Origin: Candidatus Puniceispirillum sp.
GTDB lineage: Bacteria > Pseudomonadota > Alphaproteobacteria > Puniceispirillales > Puniceispirillaceae
NCBI GenBank assembly: GCA_016778895.1
Contig: JADHOR010000004.1
Span: forward strand, 1-64,000
Length of the DNA stretch: 64,000 bases
Reading direction: 5' to 3'
This document shows positions 33,626-44,661 of this stretch, one piece after another. The notes under the pieces were generated by a model. The model was given only the letters and a program-made list of their open reading frames with translations, did no database searches and was not told where the DNA came from. The position numbers and the translations under genes are program-made. How positions within the stretch are numbered: position 1 is the stretch's first letter; each line of letters opens with the position of its first letter.

Positions 33626-34498
33626 CTAGAAATCAATCACCATGCCGTCACAACCAACCGAGCAACGTCCATCAAAACTGCGGCTGACTTCGGCCTGCCA
33701 TTCCTCATCATTGCAAATGTTACGCTCGGGCGGGATAAGATGATGCAGCACCAGATGCCCAACATTGGCTGCACTAGCAATACGCCCCACATCCTCTGCC
33801 AGGCTGTGCGACGTCAAAAGATGCTGTTTCAACCGTTCATCCCCGGTTTTTGTTTTTGCCACAGCATGTTCAACGCCTTTTGCCAGCATCGCCTCATGCA
33901 CCAGAACATCGCTGTTTCTGGCAAAATCAGCCAACGCCGGTACATAGCGCGTATCGCCGGAAAATGTGACCGATTTTCCCACTGCATCAAAACGTAGCGC
34001 ATAGGAGTCATCAATCGGCGGATGGTCATTTCGCATCGCCGAGACACAAAACCCGTTATCGTCAACAAGCTTTACCGGATCTGGCGTTTTCGCATGATAA
34101 ATACTCACCGTAACCAGCGGCGCAAGTGACGGCCTGCCTTCGTCCTTGATGCGAATCGCTATATCAAATTCCATCATCTCGCAAAACCGCTGCCAGATCA
34201 GCTCAAGGCCAGGCGGCCCATAGACCGGAACCTGATGATCAAGTCCGGCTGTCCACGCCGTATGAAGCAAGCCGCCAAATTCCAGAACATGATCAGAGTG
34301 ATAGTGCGTGATAAAGACGTCAGTAAGGCCGGTCAGCGGGTAGCCAGCCTTAACCATGCCGGCGGTAACGCCAAGGCCGCAGTCAATAATGATCGACCGG
34401 CCAGCGATCGAGAGATGTGATGATGTTGGCAGGAAAGATGCGCCCGAGGCGCGAAGCGATGGGCCGCCCTTTGTGCCAAGTAGAACCAGCCGTGCCAT
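33626..34498 (-). CDS. MBL-fold metal-dependent hydrolase (RNase Z/arylsulfatase-like)
   Basis: FITHYHSDHVLEFGGL, VTFSGDTRYVPAL, HLVLHHLIPP. Confidence 0.85.
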   Translation of the reverse strand: MARLVLLGTKGGPSLRASGASFLPTSSHLSIAGRSIIIDCGLGVTAGMVKAGYPLTGLTDVFITHYHSDHVLEFGGLLHTAWTAGLDHQVPVYGPPGLELIWQRFCEMMEFDIAIRIKDEGRPSLAPLVTVSIYHAKTPDPVKLVDDNGFCVSAMRNDHPPIDDSYALRFDAVGKSVTFSGDTRYVPALADFARNSDVLVHEAMLAKGVEHAVAKTKTGDERLKQHLLTSHSLAEDVGRIASAANVGHLVLHHLIPPERNICNDEEWQAEVSRSFDGRCSVGCDGMVIDF

Positions 34499-34855
34499 GA
34501 TGTCTTATATTTGCCCCATAATAGCAGCGCCAATCACTACAATCTTTATCTTGCTATTCGTCATACTCCCCCCAAAGAAATGATGCCAGAAAATCACAAG
34601 AGAACAAACGCCAAAAAGGCTGGCCAACGCCTGAACAGTCTGAAGATTCGGCGATTATTGAGATTTGAATAGTCTGGGCCAGTTCTGGTTAGGAAGCAGT
34701 GGCGGCAATAAGGTAGCGGGCTGAAATATCGCGCTATCACCGGAACTAATGGCGCATCCTAACGATCAAGCGCGCGCGAGCGCCATACTAGCCTCAACAG
34801 CTGCCATCCCAGCTAAAAGCAGTAACAGGCTGATTGATCCGAAATCCACGATTAT

Positions 34856-35897
34856 TCAACCCGCTACCAGCGGAAACCCGAAAATACCGGCAAAATAAGT
34901 AAATGCGAAAAGCTGTAACGTTTGGGCAACCAGCCCACCCGATGCATCCCTCGCCGTCATAGTCACCAAAATCGGATGAGACACGCCGTATCCGATGCCA
35001 AAAAGCACAGCAAACAGCCAGTAAAGATACTGATCACCAGTTATAAAGCAGAACAAAACAACGCTTCCACACACTACATATTGCAATAAGGCAATTGTAA
35101 AGTATGGATTTTTCCCGCCGCTAAAGCGTGCCAGCACCAGGCTGAACATCACCACCGTCACCGTATAAATGAGGAAATGATCTGCGTAATTGAGCCCACG
35201 TTCATCTGCATAAACGGTTTGAAAATTGTTCATACCCGCAAAAACGCTAGCACCGATGAACACCATTGTAACCGGCCGCCATGCGGGCGAACGCCAAATC
35301 GCCCTTATTGGCGCCAGCGTAATCTTGGATTGTTCTGGAGACCTCGCACGTACGATGTGATTTTTAATCGGTTTCGCAAGGCAGAAAAACATTATCGCCA
35401 CAAAAAAAACACAGTGCCGACGTCAACATGAAAGCCGCAACCACCGTCTGACCAGCAACCTCTAAAAACGCGGCAAGGACTAGCGAAAGTCCGAAACCAG
35501 CCATCACAGCGACTGAAAGTAATGTGAAAAAACGTACCCTAAATTCATCTGCTACAAGTTCGGTTAGCACAATTGGGCAAAGCGCATAGGTCGTGTCCCA
35601 GCCAAACCCAAGCAACAGACTAGCTGCCAACATCAGACCGCCAACCGCTGTGGCATTGCCGTAAAATGTCAAAGTAAGCGCGATCGCCAAACAGCCGATG
35701 GCGAGCATTTTAACCTTGCCGAAAACATCCGATAGATGGCCGCAATAATAAACGCTACACAGCGTCGAGATAGCGGTAAACATCAGCATTGTGCCCACCA
35801 CCTTCTCATTAGCGCCCAGCCCTTCAAACAACCGAGGCAGCATAAAGGTCAACCCATATGCGCCGGCCTGCAGAAAGACGGCAAGGTAAAAGACCAT
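34856..35897 (-). pseudogene. MFS transporter interrupted by a +1 frameshift at a T8 homopolymer (ORFs 35364..35897 and 34856..35401)
   Basis: Upstream ORF has N-terminal TM helices and downstream ORF the C-terminal ones. Removing one T from the T8 joins SALCFF to VAIMFFCLAKPIKN in one frame. Confidence 0.75.
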
Positions 35898-36057
35898 TAA
35901 TTTGGTGTTACGGCTCAGAAATAGGCCCTTCCAGCCCGGTTGAAGGCAAGACCTACACGCAGTTTGTCAGCTTTAAAAGATTTATCAATACGGCCAGAAG
36001 ATGGGCGCGCAACGGCCGCTTGATTTGAGAAACCCGCGATGACACGGCTTCATCCCG

Positions 36058-36079
36058 GATGATCTCAATCCAGATCATC
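36058..36079. other. Perfect inverted repeat (8-bp arms, 6-nt spacer) upstream of the MFS gene
   Basis: GATGATCT-CAATCC-AGATCATC. Confidence 0.5.
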
Positions 36080-36168
36080 TCATGACAGCATAACCCATGA
36101 AAGAGTCTCGCATAAGACAATAACGAGGACGGCCAGATGCCAGATGTCAGATTTTTGTTGGGAAAAAA

Positions 36169-36245
<77 letters not shown>

Positions 36246-36461
36246 TCAAAACAAGGGCTTGTTGTGGAGCGTTTGTAGCATGGATTTTCTATCGGACAAC
36301 CCCAAAAATGCGTTCCAACAGGCATGAAATGTAAAAATTTAACCGTGCCAGCGAGCCATAGCGCCACGTCATACATCACAAGAAAAAAACTCACCAGCGC
36401 CGCTCGCCTTTATCCAGCGTCCGGGTTATTATTGTTTTTTTTTGGATATTAGAAACATGAA

Positions 36462-36537
36462 TGGTGGGTGGTGAGGGGTTCGAACCCCCGACCTACTCGG
36501 TGTAAACGAGTTGCTCTCCCAGCTGAGCTAACCACCC
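36462..36537 (-). tRNA. tRNA-Val (anticodon TAC), CCA encoded
   Basis: GGGTGGTTAGCTCAGCTGGGAGAGCAACTCGTTTACACCGAGTAGGTCGGGGGTTCGAACCCCTCACCACCCACCA. Confidence 0.96.
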
Positions 36538-36625
36538 TAGACATTCCGTCGCCACTCAGTACGCCAGCAGCATAGATAACGCCGACCCTTATATAGGGCC
36601 GGCGCTAAAAAAGAAAGGCTAAAAT

Positions 36626-36901
36626 TTAGCTATTTACGGCGTCTTTCAAAGGGGCACCAGCTTTGAACTTAGGCTGCTTTGACGCCTTAATCTGGATCGT
36701 TTCACCAGTTCTAGGATTCCGGCCAGTTGTCGCTGCACGATGCGCAACAGAGAATGTGCCAAAACCAACAATGCGGACATCACCGCCCGCCTTAAGCGCA
36801 CCCGCGATGCTGTCAAAAACACCATCCACGGCGCGGCCAGCGTCAGCTTTGGTAATGCCTGCCGCATCAGCCACTGCAGAAACGAGATCATTCTTATTCA
36901 T
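36626..36901 (-). CDS. hup: DNA-binding protein HU
   Basis: MNKNDLVSAVADAAGITKADAGRAVDGVFDSI...GFGTFSVAHRAATTGRNPRTGETIQI. Confidence 0.95.
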   Translation of the reverse strand: MNKNDLVSAVADAAGITKADAGRAVDGVFDSIAGALKAGGDVRIVGFGTFSVAHRAATTGRNPRTGETIQIKASKQPKFKAGAPLKDAVNS

Positions 36902-37035
36902 GGGAGCCCCCTATATAGATTTCGATTTGATAAATGTTAATTAAAAACTACACTGAATTCTGACTTCGATCAAAGGATTTTCTTTTAGAAACAGCCAAAA
37001 AATGGCTGTTTAACTCTCGATATATCACAAAACCA

Positions 37036-39450
37036 TTAATGCGCGACGATATCGTTTTTATTTTGACTTTTTTCGCCAACCGCAACCGCAGAGTCATCAA
37101 CAACGGCGGTTTCAAGCGCTGCCGGAATAGGTTCACGCACTAGCGCAACCGATAACGCCTCATCAACCATTGCTACCGGCACGATTTTGAGCGCACCCTT
37201 GATATTATCTGGTATCTCGGCAAGGTCTTTTTCGTTCTCTTTGGGAATTAGCACCGTGTTCAATCCGCCACGTTGTGCCGCCAACAGCTTTTCCTTCAAT
37301 CCGCCAATTGGCAAAACCCGACCACGAAGCGTGATCTCACCAGTCATCGCCACATCACGGCGCACCGCAATGCCGGTAATGGCTGAGATAATTGACGTTG
37401 CCATTGCCACACCGGCAGAAGGGCCGTCTTTTGGCGTTGCCCCCTCAGGCACATGGACATGGACGTCGTGCTTGGCCAGATCACCCAGATCAATCCCATA
37501 GGATTGGGCGCGTGACTTGATAAAGAATTCAGCCGCCTGGATTGATTCCTTCATCACGTCGCCCAGTTTACCTGTGGCACTGGCCTTACCCTTGCCCGGC
37601 ACCTTTACCGCCTCGATATTGAGCAACTCTCCGCCCACTTCAGTCCAGGCAAGACCGGTAGTGACACCAATCTGATCATGATCTTCCATTTCGCCAAAAC
37701 GGAACCGGCTTACGCCAAGATAATTCTCCAGATTGTCTGGTGTCACTTCGGCTGAGGTTTTTTCACCGGCAACAATCGCTGTTACCGTCTTGCGCACGAT
37801 TTTGGCAATTTCTCTCTCAAGATTTCGCACCCCTGCTTCACGCGTATATAGCCGGATAATCGCGCGCACTGTGTCATCAGTAATGGTAAGCTCACCAGCT
37901 TTCAAACCATGATCTTCAAATTGCTTTTTCATCAGGTGACGCTTAGCAATTTCCAGCTTCTCATCTTCGGTATAGCCAGACAGGCGGATAATTTCCATCC
38001 GATCCATCAGCGGCTGCGGCATATTAAGCGTGTTTGCTGTTGTGACAAACATTACATTCGAAAGGTCAAAATCAACCTCCATATAGTGATCTTGGAACGC
38101 ATTATTTTGAGCCGGATCAAGCACTTCGAGAAGCGCCGATGTTGGGTCACCACGCCAGTCGGCACCCAGCTTATCAACCTCATCAAGCAGGAACAGTGGA
38201 TTATTCATGCCAGCTTTTTTCATCCCTTGCAAAACCTTGCCAGGCATTGATCCGATATAGGTACGACGATGCCCTCGAATTTCCGCCTCATCACGAACGC
38301 CGCCGAGCGCCATGCGCACATATTGCCGGCCGGTTGCCTTGGCGATTGATTTGCCAAGCGAGGTTTTACCAACACCCGGCGGCCCAACAAGACATAAGAT
38401 CGGGCCTCGCATTGCTTTGGTGCGCTGCTGTACCGCCAAAAACTCGATAATCCTGTCTTTTACCTTGTCCAAACCGTAATGATCCGCATCAAGCACGACG
38501 CGAGCAGCGACAATATCCTTTTTCAAGCGGCTAGCCTTTTTCCACGGCAACGCAACAATCCAGTCAAGATAGTTCCGAACAACGGTGGCCTCGGCACTCA
38601 TTGGACCCATGTTACGCAATTTCTTCAGCTCGGCATTTGCCTTGTCGCGAACCAGCTTGGGCAACTTCAGCGCGGTAATTTGCGCCTCAATCTCGTCCAG
38701 CTCATTGATGCCATCCTCGCCCTCACCAAGCTCTTTCTGGATGGCCTTCATCTGTTCGTTTAGGTAATATTCGCGCTGGGTCTTCTCCATCTGCCGCTTT
38801 ACCCGGTTACGCACCCGCTTTTCAACATGAAGCGCGCCAATTTCGCTTTCCATAAAGCCGAAAACCTTTTCCAGCCGCTCATGCACGTCAAGCGTCTCGA
38901 GCAAATCCTGTTTTTCTGAAATTTTCACCGCCAGATGCGAGGCGATCATATCGGCAATCTTATTGGCGTCCTCAACCTGCTCGACTGCACTCAGCACTTC
39001 GGTGGCAATTTTCTTGTTCAGCTTGATATATTGTTCAAACTGCTGGACTGTCGCACGGCCAAGCGCGGCGGTATCGGCACCGCGATCACCAGTTTGCTCA
39101 ACCAGTTCAGCCTCTACAAAAAGATAGCCCTTGTCGTCGGTCAATGTCTCACGACGCAACTGCAACCGCTCACCACCTTCGACCAGCACTTTGACTGCCC
39201 CATCCGGCAGTTTCAATAGCTGTAAGATTGTTCCAAGCGTGCCGGTTGTATACAGACCACCAGCATCCGGATCTTCAATACCGGCCTCGGTCTGGGTCGC
39301 AAGAATAATCTGCTTGTCATCTGCCATAACAGCCTCAAGCGCCTTGATCGATTTCTCGCGACCAACAAATAGTGGCACGATCATGTGTGGAAACACTACA
39401 ATATCACGGAGGGGAAGAACTGGAAGCGCAGTTACTGACAAATCAGTCAT
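37036..39450 (-). CDS. lon: ATP-dependent protease Lon
   Basis: Walker A GPPGVGKTSLGKSIA; catalytic DGPSAGVAMATS; VLPIGGLKEKLLAA. Confidence 0.98.
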   Translation of the reverse strand: MTDLSVTALPVLPLRDIVVFPHMIVPLFVGREKSIKALEAVMADDKQIILATQTEAGIEDPDAGGLYTTGTLGTILQLLKLPDGAVKVLVEGGERLQLRRETLTDDKGYLFVEAELVEQTGDRGADTAALGRATVQQFEQYIKLNKKIATEVLSAVEQVEDANKIADMIASHLAVKISEKQDLLETLDVHERLEKVFGFMESEIGALHVEKRVRNRVKRQMEKTQREYYLNEQMKAIQKELGEGEDGINELDEIEAQITALKLPKLVRDKANAELKKLRNMGPMSAEATVVRNYLDWIVALPWKKASRLKKDIVAARVVLDADHYGLDKVKDRIIEFLAVQQRTKAMRGPILCLVGPPGVGKTSLGKSIAKATGRQYVRMALGGVRDEAEIRGHRRTYIGSMPGKVLQGMKKAGMNNPLFLLDEVDKLGADWRGDPTSALLEVLDPAQNNAFQDHYMEVDFDLSNVMFVTTANTLNMPQPLMDRMEIIRLSGYTEDEKLEIAKRHLMKKQFEDHGLKAGELTITDDTVRAIIRLYTREAGVRNLEREIAKIVRKTVTAIVAGEKTSAEVTPDNLENYLGVSRFRFGEMEDHDQIGVTTGLAWTEVGGELLNIEAVKVPGKGKASATGKLGDVMKESIQAAEFFIKSRAQSYGIDLGDLAKHDVHVHVPEGATPKDGPSAGVAMATSIISAITGIAVRRDVAMTGEITLRGRVLPIGGLKEKLLAAQRGGLNTVLIPKENEKDLAEIPDNIKGALKIVPVAMVDEALSVALVREPIPAALETAVVDDSAVAVGEKSQNKNDIVAH

Positions 39451-39566
39451 TGGAACTAACCTTTAATTTTGTATACTGGATTGGCCGCAAGATACGCCGC
39501 CACTGTTTGATATGGGGCTTGTGTGACCTGCTTTCAACCTCCCAATCACACAAACCAATAGGCCAA

Positions 39567-40829
39567 TTAGGCGCCCTGCTCTGCGCCTTTCGGGCGTTTC
39601 GCATGAACGACCAACGGTGCGGCACCATTATCGACAACATCAGCATTAATCACCACCTCTTCGATATCCCCTGCGGTAGGGATATCAAACATTGGTTCCA
39701 TTAGGATATTTTCCATTATCGACCTTAATCCGCGGGCACCAGTCTTGCGTTCAATCGCCTTAGCAGCAACCGCTTTCAGGGCATCCTCGCGGAATTCGAG
39801 ACGGACATCATCCATTTCAAACAGCTTTTGATATTGTTTCAAAAGCGCATTTTTTGGCTCAGTCAGGATCTGGATCAGCGCTTCCTCATCAAGATCCTCC
39901 AGCGTTGCCACCACCGGCAAACGCCCGACAAATTCAGGAATCAAACCAAATTTGATCAAATCCTCCGGCTCAAGATCGGTAAGAAGCTCACCAATTTTAC
40001 GGTCATCTGGATCACGAACGTCAGCCCCAAAGCCAATGCCGGCACCGGTGCGACGGCCGGAAATCAACTTATCGAGTCCGGCAAAGGCGCCCCCACAAAT
40101 AAACAGGATATTGGTTGTATCAACCTGCAAAAACTCCTGTTGTGGGTGCTTGCGCCCCCCTTGTGGCGGCACCGAGGCGACAGTCCCTTCCATAATCTTC
40201 AACAGGGCTTGCTGCACACCTTCACCCGACACGTCACGGGTAATTGACGGATTGTCTGATTTGCGCGAGATTTTGTCGACCTCGTCAATGTAGACAATGC
40301 CACGCTGCGCACGTTCAACATTGTAATCAGCGGCCTGTAACAGTTTTAGAATGATGTTTTCAACGTCCTCACCAACATAACCGGCCTCGGTCAATGTGGT
40401 GGCATCGGCCATGGTAAATGGCACATCAAGCATCCGCGCCATGGTCTGCGCCAGCAGCGTCTTGCCACAGCCGGTTGGACCGACAAGCAGGATATTTGAT
40501 TTCGAAATCTCGACATCACCAGTGCGGCCAGCATTTGCCAGACGCTTGTAATGATTGTGGACAGCCACCGCCAGCACCCGCTTGGCGCGTGCCTGACCGA
40601 TTACATATTCATCCAGAACATTTTTGATATCCGACGGTGCTGGCACACCATCATGACTTTTTGACAATTGCGTCTTATGCTCTTCACGTATGATGTCCAT
40701 GCACAGCTCAACACATTCATCACAGATGAACACAGTCGGGCCGGCAATAAGTTTGCGCACCTCATGCTGACTCTTTCCACAAAAAGAACAAAACAAGGTT
40801 CCCTTTTCAGCATCATCTTTTTTTGCCAT
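39567..40829 (-). CDS. clpX: ATP-dependent Clp protease ATP-binding subunit ClpX
   Basis: Zinc finger [46 protein letters not shown]; start at MAKKDDAEK. Confidence 0.98.
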   Translation of the reverse strand: MAKKDDAEKGTLFCSFCGKSQHEVRKLIAGPTVFICDECVELCMDIIREEHKTQLSKSHDGVPAPSDIKNVLDEYVIGQARAKRVLAVAVHNHYKRLANAGRTGDVEISKSNILLVGPTGCGKTLLAQTMARMLDVPFTMADATTLTEAGYVGEDVENIILKLLQAADYNVERAQRGIVYIDEVDKISRKSDNPSITRDVSGEGVQQALLKIMEGTVASVPPQGGRKHPQQEFLQVDTTNILFICGGAFAGLDKLISGRRTGAGIGFGADVRDPDDRKIGELLTDLEPEDLIKFGLIPEFVGRLPVVATLEDLDEEALIQILTEPKNALLKQYQKLFEMDDVRLEFREDALKAVAAKAIERKTGARGLRSIMENILMEPMFDIPTAGDIEEVVINADVVDNGAAPLVVHAKRPKGAEQGA

Positions 40830-40981
40830 TTTACGGCTCCTGCGCTTGGTCTTTTGGCCAGCATTACCGCCCGCCAATGGAATGATTGAAGCCCTAGTGT
40901 AGAGCGCGACCGTGATTAGTTACAAACAAATTCTGTGCCAAATCCTCAAACAAAAACGCGCCACGCATCAGCATCAATGGC

Positions 40982-41647
40982 TTAGCTGTCTGATTTTGGC
41001 GCGGGCCGCTTTTCGACCACCTGATCAATGAGACCAAAGGTCTTTGCATCTTCGGCGGTCATGAATGTGTCACGATCCATGATCTTTTCAATTTGCTTGA
41101 TCGTCTTGCCAGAATGTTTTTCATAAATTCCGTTCAACCGTTGACGCAAATCAAGGATTTCCTTGGCATGAATTTCAATGTCTGTTGCCTGGCCCTGAAA
41201 CCCGCCGGATGGCTGGTGAGTCATAATGCGCGCATTGGGTAGGCAATAGCGTTTTCCAGCTGCGCCGGCTGTCAGCAACAAAGATCCCATAGATGCGGCC
41301 TGCCCCATACAAACGGTCGATACCTCCGGCCGAATGTATTCCATTGTGTCGTAAATCGCCAAACCAGACGTTACAATGCCGCCAGGCGAGTTAATATACA
41401 TCGAAATATCCTTGGTTGGATTTTCCGACTCCAAAAACAGTAATTGCGAACAAATCAGCGCTGCAACGCCGTCATCGATCGGCCCGTTTAGAAAAATAAT
41501 CCGTTCTTTTAACAGGCGCGAGAAAATATCATAAGCGCGCTCGCCACGATTGGTTTGCTCAACCACCATCGGCACAAGATTGGCCTGCACAGGGTCGCTG
41601 ATCCAGTCTTGCGCGCTGAAAGTAAAATTTCCGATATTTTGGCTCAT
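40982..41647 (-). CDS. clpP: ATP-dependent Clp protease proteolytic subunit
   Basis: Active Ser [11 protein letters not shown] and His [13 protein letters not shown]. Confidence 0.98.
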   Translation of the reverse strand: MSQNIGNFTFSAQDWISDPVQANLVPMVVEQTNRGERAYDIFSRLLKERIIFLNGPIDDGVAALICSQLLFLESENPTKDISMYINSPGGIVTSGLAIYDTMEYIRPEVSTVCMGQAASMGSLLLTAGAAGKRYCLPNARIMTHQPSGGFQGQATDIEIHAKEILDLRQRLNGIYEKHSGKTIKQIEKIMDRDTFMTAEDAKTFGLIDQVVEKRPAPKSDS

Positions 41648-42116
41648 TCACTGTCTCCTAGGACATCTTGCAAGACCGCAACCTGCAGCCCGTTTTTATT
41701 TTTACCACACAGTCATATCAATCCGGCGCTACCAAGCCCCCGCAAGGGCATTACGCCACCACAGATTACCCACACGTTAATATATGGGCATCGGCAAAAG
41801 TGGTTCAAGCAAAACCTTAATGAAGCACGGCCGATTTGCAGATTTTTTGAGGAGTAAAGCTAGCCTGTTTGGCATCACCTAGACCCACAGCGCCGCGCAA
41901 TTGACCCGCAAATCATTAATCAAGCGAGGCGCATTAGCGCCGGTGAATACTATAAGATCAGACGATAACTCCAGCGGGGCACCACAGAATTAGGGCACAA
42001 GGGCCGCCATATTCTGGCAGCCCCAATTATTTACTGATCCTGACGAGTAGCGTTAGGTAGTTGCACCACCGGTCATTTGACAAATCTGCCCGCCTTAAAT
42101 TAGCACAGCTATTTAC

Positions 42117-43577
42117 TTACTTCTTCGCGGCTGGCTTTTTGGCAGGGGCTTTCTTTGCAGCTGGCTTTTTGGCAGCGGCTTTCTTTGCAGCTGGCTTTTT
42201 CACCGGCGCCGCCTCTTCTGGCTGTTGGTAAAGCGCTTCAGCGTCTACCGTTACCTCAGTCACCTTCGCGATTTCTAAAATAAAATCAATGACTTTATCT
42301 TCAAAAATCGGGCCAGCTATTTGCTGCATTGCCTGCGGATTTTTCTGGAAATATTCCAACACCATCTGTTCCTGACCGGGAAAACGGCGTGCTTCTTCAA
42401 AAACAGCACGGCGTGTGTCTTCTTCAGTAACCTCAATTTTGTTTTCACGGCCAAGCTCAGTCAGCAACAGACCAAGACGCACGCGGCGTTTGGCAACAGC
42501 CTCAGCCTCGGCCTTGGCGTCGTCATCCATTACGTCATCAGCCGCCGCATGGTCGTGCTCATGGCTGTGCTCATGGTCGTGCTCATGGTCGTGCTCATGG
42601 TCGTGTTCAGCTGCCCTTGGGTTCATTGCCCGTGCAACTGACTCATATTCTTGCTTGAACAGTGATGGCGGCACCTCAAAGGCTTCACCTTCGGCCAGCG
42701 CATCAAGAACATTCTTCTTCACCAGTTGGCGTAACGCTGTTTGGTGCTGACCGTTTATCTGCTCAGCAATCGCATTTTTCAAACCATGAAGGTTCTCAAA
42801 GCCAAGACGTGTCGCCAGTTCATCGTCAATGCTGGCATCGGTCTTTTCGTGAAGCTCGTTAACCTTTACCTCAAAAACAGCCAGTTTACCGGCCAAATGG
42901 GATGCCTGATAATCCCCGGGGAATGTCACTGGGACATCAACAGTCGTCCCCGGCTTCGCCCCGACCAGACCATCTTCAAAGCCCGGAATAAAGCTGTTTG
43001 AGCCAAGCTCTAGCGAGTGCCCCTCAGCCGACCCTCCCTCAAAGGCTTCACCGTCGATGCGGCCAATGAAATCAATGATAGCAACATCGCCCAGCTTGGC
43101 GGCACGCGCCTTTGCGATTGGCGCTGTTGGACGATTTTCATCGGCAATCCGTGCCAGTGTTTCTTCAACCTCTTTTGGGTCACTTTCGATCTTCGGCTTT
43201 TCAACTCTCAATTTGCCAAGATCCGGCATCGTGATCACTGGCATTACCTCACAGGCAAGTGACGCCTCAAGGTCTTTACCGTCATCATATGCTTTAATGT
43301 CCAGCTGCGGCTGGCTTGCGAGGCGAAGGTCATTGCCTTCCACTGCCTGACGAGCGCCCTCGTCAAGAGCTGTTTTAATGGCATCGCCCCTAACCTGGTC
43401 GCTAAACCGTGATTTGACGACTGACATCGGCACTTTACCCGGGCGGAATCCGGGCATTTTCACCGTTTTTGCGATCTCTTCCAGCTTTTTGGAAACTTCG
43501 GCGTCAATCTCGGCCGCTGTGATTATGATTTGATACTCACGCAGTAGGCCTTCTGATTTGGTCTCAGAAACATTCAT
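42117..43577 (-). CDS. tig: Trigger factor with His-rich insert and Lys/Ala/Pro-rich C-terminal tail
   Basis: Ribosome-binding GFRPGKVPMSVV; PPIase domain; EHDHEHDHEHDHEHSHEHDH insert; tail KKPAAKKAAAKKPAAKKAPAKKPAAKK. Confidence 0.95.
   Translation of the reverse strand: MNVSETKSEGLLREYQIIITAAEIDAEVSKKLEEIAKTVKMPGFRPGKVPMSVVKSRFSDQVRGDAIKTALDEGARQAVEGNDLRLASQPQLDIKAYDDGKDLEASLACEVMPVITMPDLGKLRVEKPKIESDPKEVEETLARIADENRPTAPIAKARAAKLGDVAIIDFIGRIDGEAFEGGSAEGHSLELGSNSFIPGFEDGLVGAKPGTTVDVPVTFPGDYQASHLAGKLAVFEVKVNELHEKTDASIDDELATRLGFENLHGLKNAIAEQINGQHQTALRQLVKKNVLDALAEGEAFEVPPSLFKQEYESVARAMNPRAAEHDHEHDHEHDHEHSHEHDHAAADDVMDDDAKAEAEAVAKRRVRLGLLLTELGRENKIEVTEEDTRRAVFEEARRFPGQEQMVLEYFQKNPQAMQQIAGPIFEDKVIDFILEIAKVTEVTVDAEALYQQPEEAAPVKKPAAKKAAAKKPAAKKAPAKKPAAKK
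42549..42609. repeat. Roughly 12-bp tandem repeat encoding (DHEH)n in tig
   Basis: Repeated unit catggtcgtgct on the + strand, with one ggctgtgct variant. Confidence 0.85.
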
Positions 43578-43787
43578 CGAACCATCTATCCTTTATCTTT
43601 CCATGACCGGGTTTTCGGTCGTTTTGTGATATAGCAGCACGGCCATATCGGTTTTTCCAGACCAGCATTAACAGCAGCAAACCAAGTGCCATGACCGATC
43701 TCACTATATACTTCAGGGGCTGCTGGCGATGCCGCCCAGCCCGTGACCCTTGACCGCAAATACGGAGGATCATTCGGTTCCGTCAGA

Positions 43788-43872
43788 TGGTGCGGGCGGA
43801 GGGACTCGAACCCCCACGACTCTCGCCACTGGTACCTAAAACCAGCGCGTCTACCAATTCCGCCACGCCCGC
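43788..43872 (-). tRNA. tRNA-Leu (anticodon TAG), CCA encoded
   Basis: GCGGGCGTGGCGGAATTGGTAGACGCGCTGGTTTTAGGTACCAGTGGCGAGAGTCGTGGGGGTTCGAGTCCCTCCGCCCGCACCA; long variable arm. Confidence 0.96.
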
Positions 43873-43964
43873 GCTTCTTCATCTGCTTCAGTATGCTCGG
43901 AGTGCCTAATCCGCAGCAAAGCGCGGCCAAAGACCCCGGTTTCCCCATCAATTGTCAGGAGAAA

Positions 43965-44042
43965 TGGGGCGAGTGACCGGTTTTGAACCGGCGACCTCCA
44001 GTGCCACAAACTGGCGCTCTAACCAACTGAGCTACACCCGCC
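43965..44042 (-). tRNA. tRNA-His (anticodon GTG), G-1 and CCA encoded
   Basis: GGCGGGTGTAGCTCAGTTGGTTAGAGCGCCAGTTTGTGGCACTGGAGGTCGCCGGTTCAAAACCGGTCACTCGCCCCA; extra G-1 faces C73. Confidence 0.95.
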
Positions 44043-44214
44043 ATCAGCAACACGGCCATGCCCCCTCATTTGAGAACACTACGACCCGAAGCTGGGCGCG
44101 AACATAATCCAAGCCTTGCCAGCATGCAAGGGGGTTTTACAGCTCTTCGTTCGGAGGAAATAAAACACTCTTGATAGGTCTGGCAAGGCTTGGCAAGCCA
44201 GCCCACATCACGTA

Positions 44215-44661
44215 TCAGGCGCTTGGTGGCCGTCCGGGCTTGAACACACCAGACGCACTTGCAACCAGTCGATCATTCGGCGCCAAAATCTCGCCTTCAG
44301 CAAAAAACAACGACCGACCGGCACCAATACGCCGCGCCCTTGCCGTTGCAAACCCATCATCCAGCCGCATCGCCGACAGATATTGCATGGTTAAAGAAAG
44401 TGTCAATCCAGGATATAAATCATCTGGCTCGGGCCGAAAACTGCCACACATCGCCAAAGCCACATCAAGCATACTGTTATAAAGCCCGCCATGCACCAGT
44501 CCCAGCGGGTTCAGATGATCAGCGGTAAGGTCAACCCGCAACAAAGCCATACCATCTTGCCAGTCAAGTATCACAATACCATTTACCCGGTTAAACCCGC
44601 CCGCTCGGTTCAGCGCATCAATGCGCTTGTCTTTAGCGGCGCCTGTCATCGGCTGGCTCAT
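44215..44661 (-). CDS. PaaI-family (hotdog) thioesterase
   Basis: LNPLGLVHGGLYNSMLDVALAMCGS; LTLSLTMQYLSAM. Confidence 0.8.
   Translation of the reverse strand: MSQPMTGAAKDKRIDALNRAGGFNRVNGIVILDWQDGMALLRVDLTADHLNPLGLVHGGLYNSMLDVALAMCGSFRPEPDDLYPGLTLSLTMQYLSAMRLDDGFATARARRIGAGRSLFFAEGEILAPNDRLVASASGVFKPGRPPSA

Noticed and set aside
42541-42609. Short tandem repeats that could suggest a CRISPR-like or minisatellite array
   Set aside because: In-frame coding repeat inside tig with no unique spacers; explained as the His-rich insert
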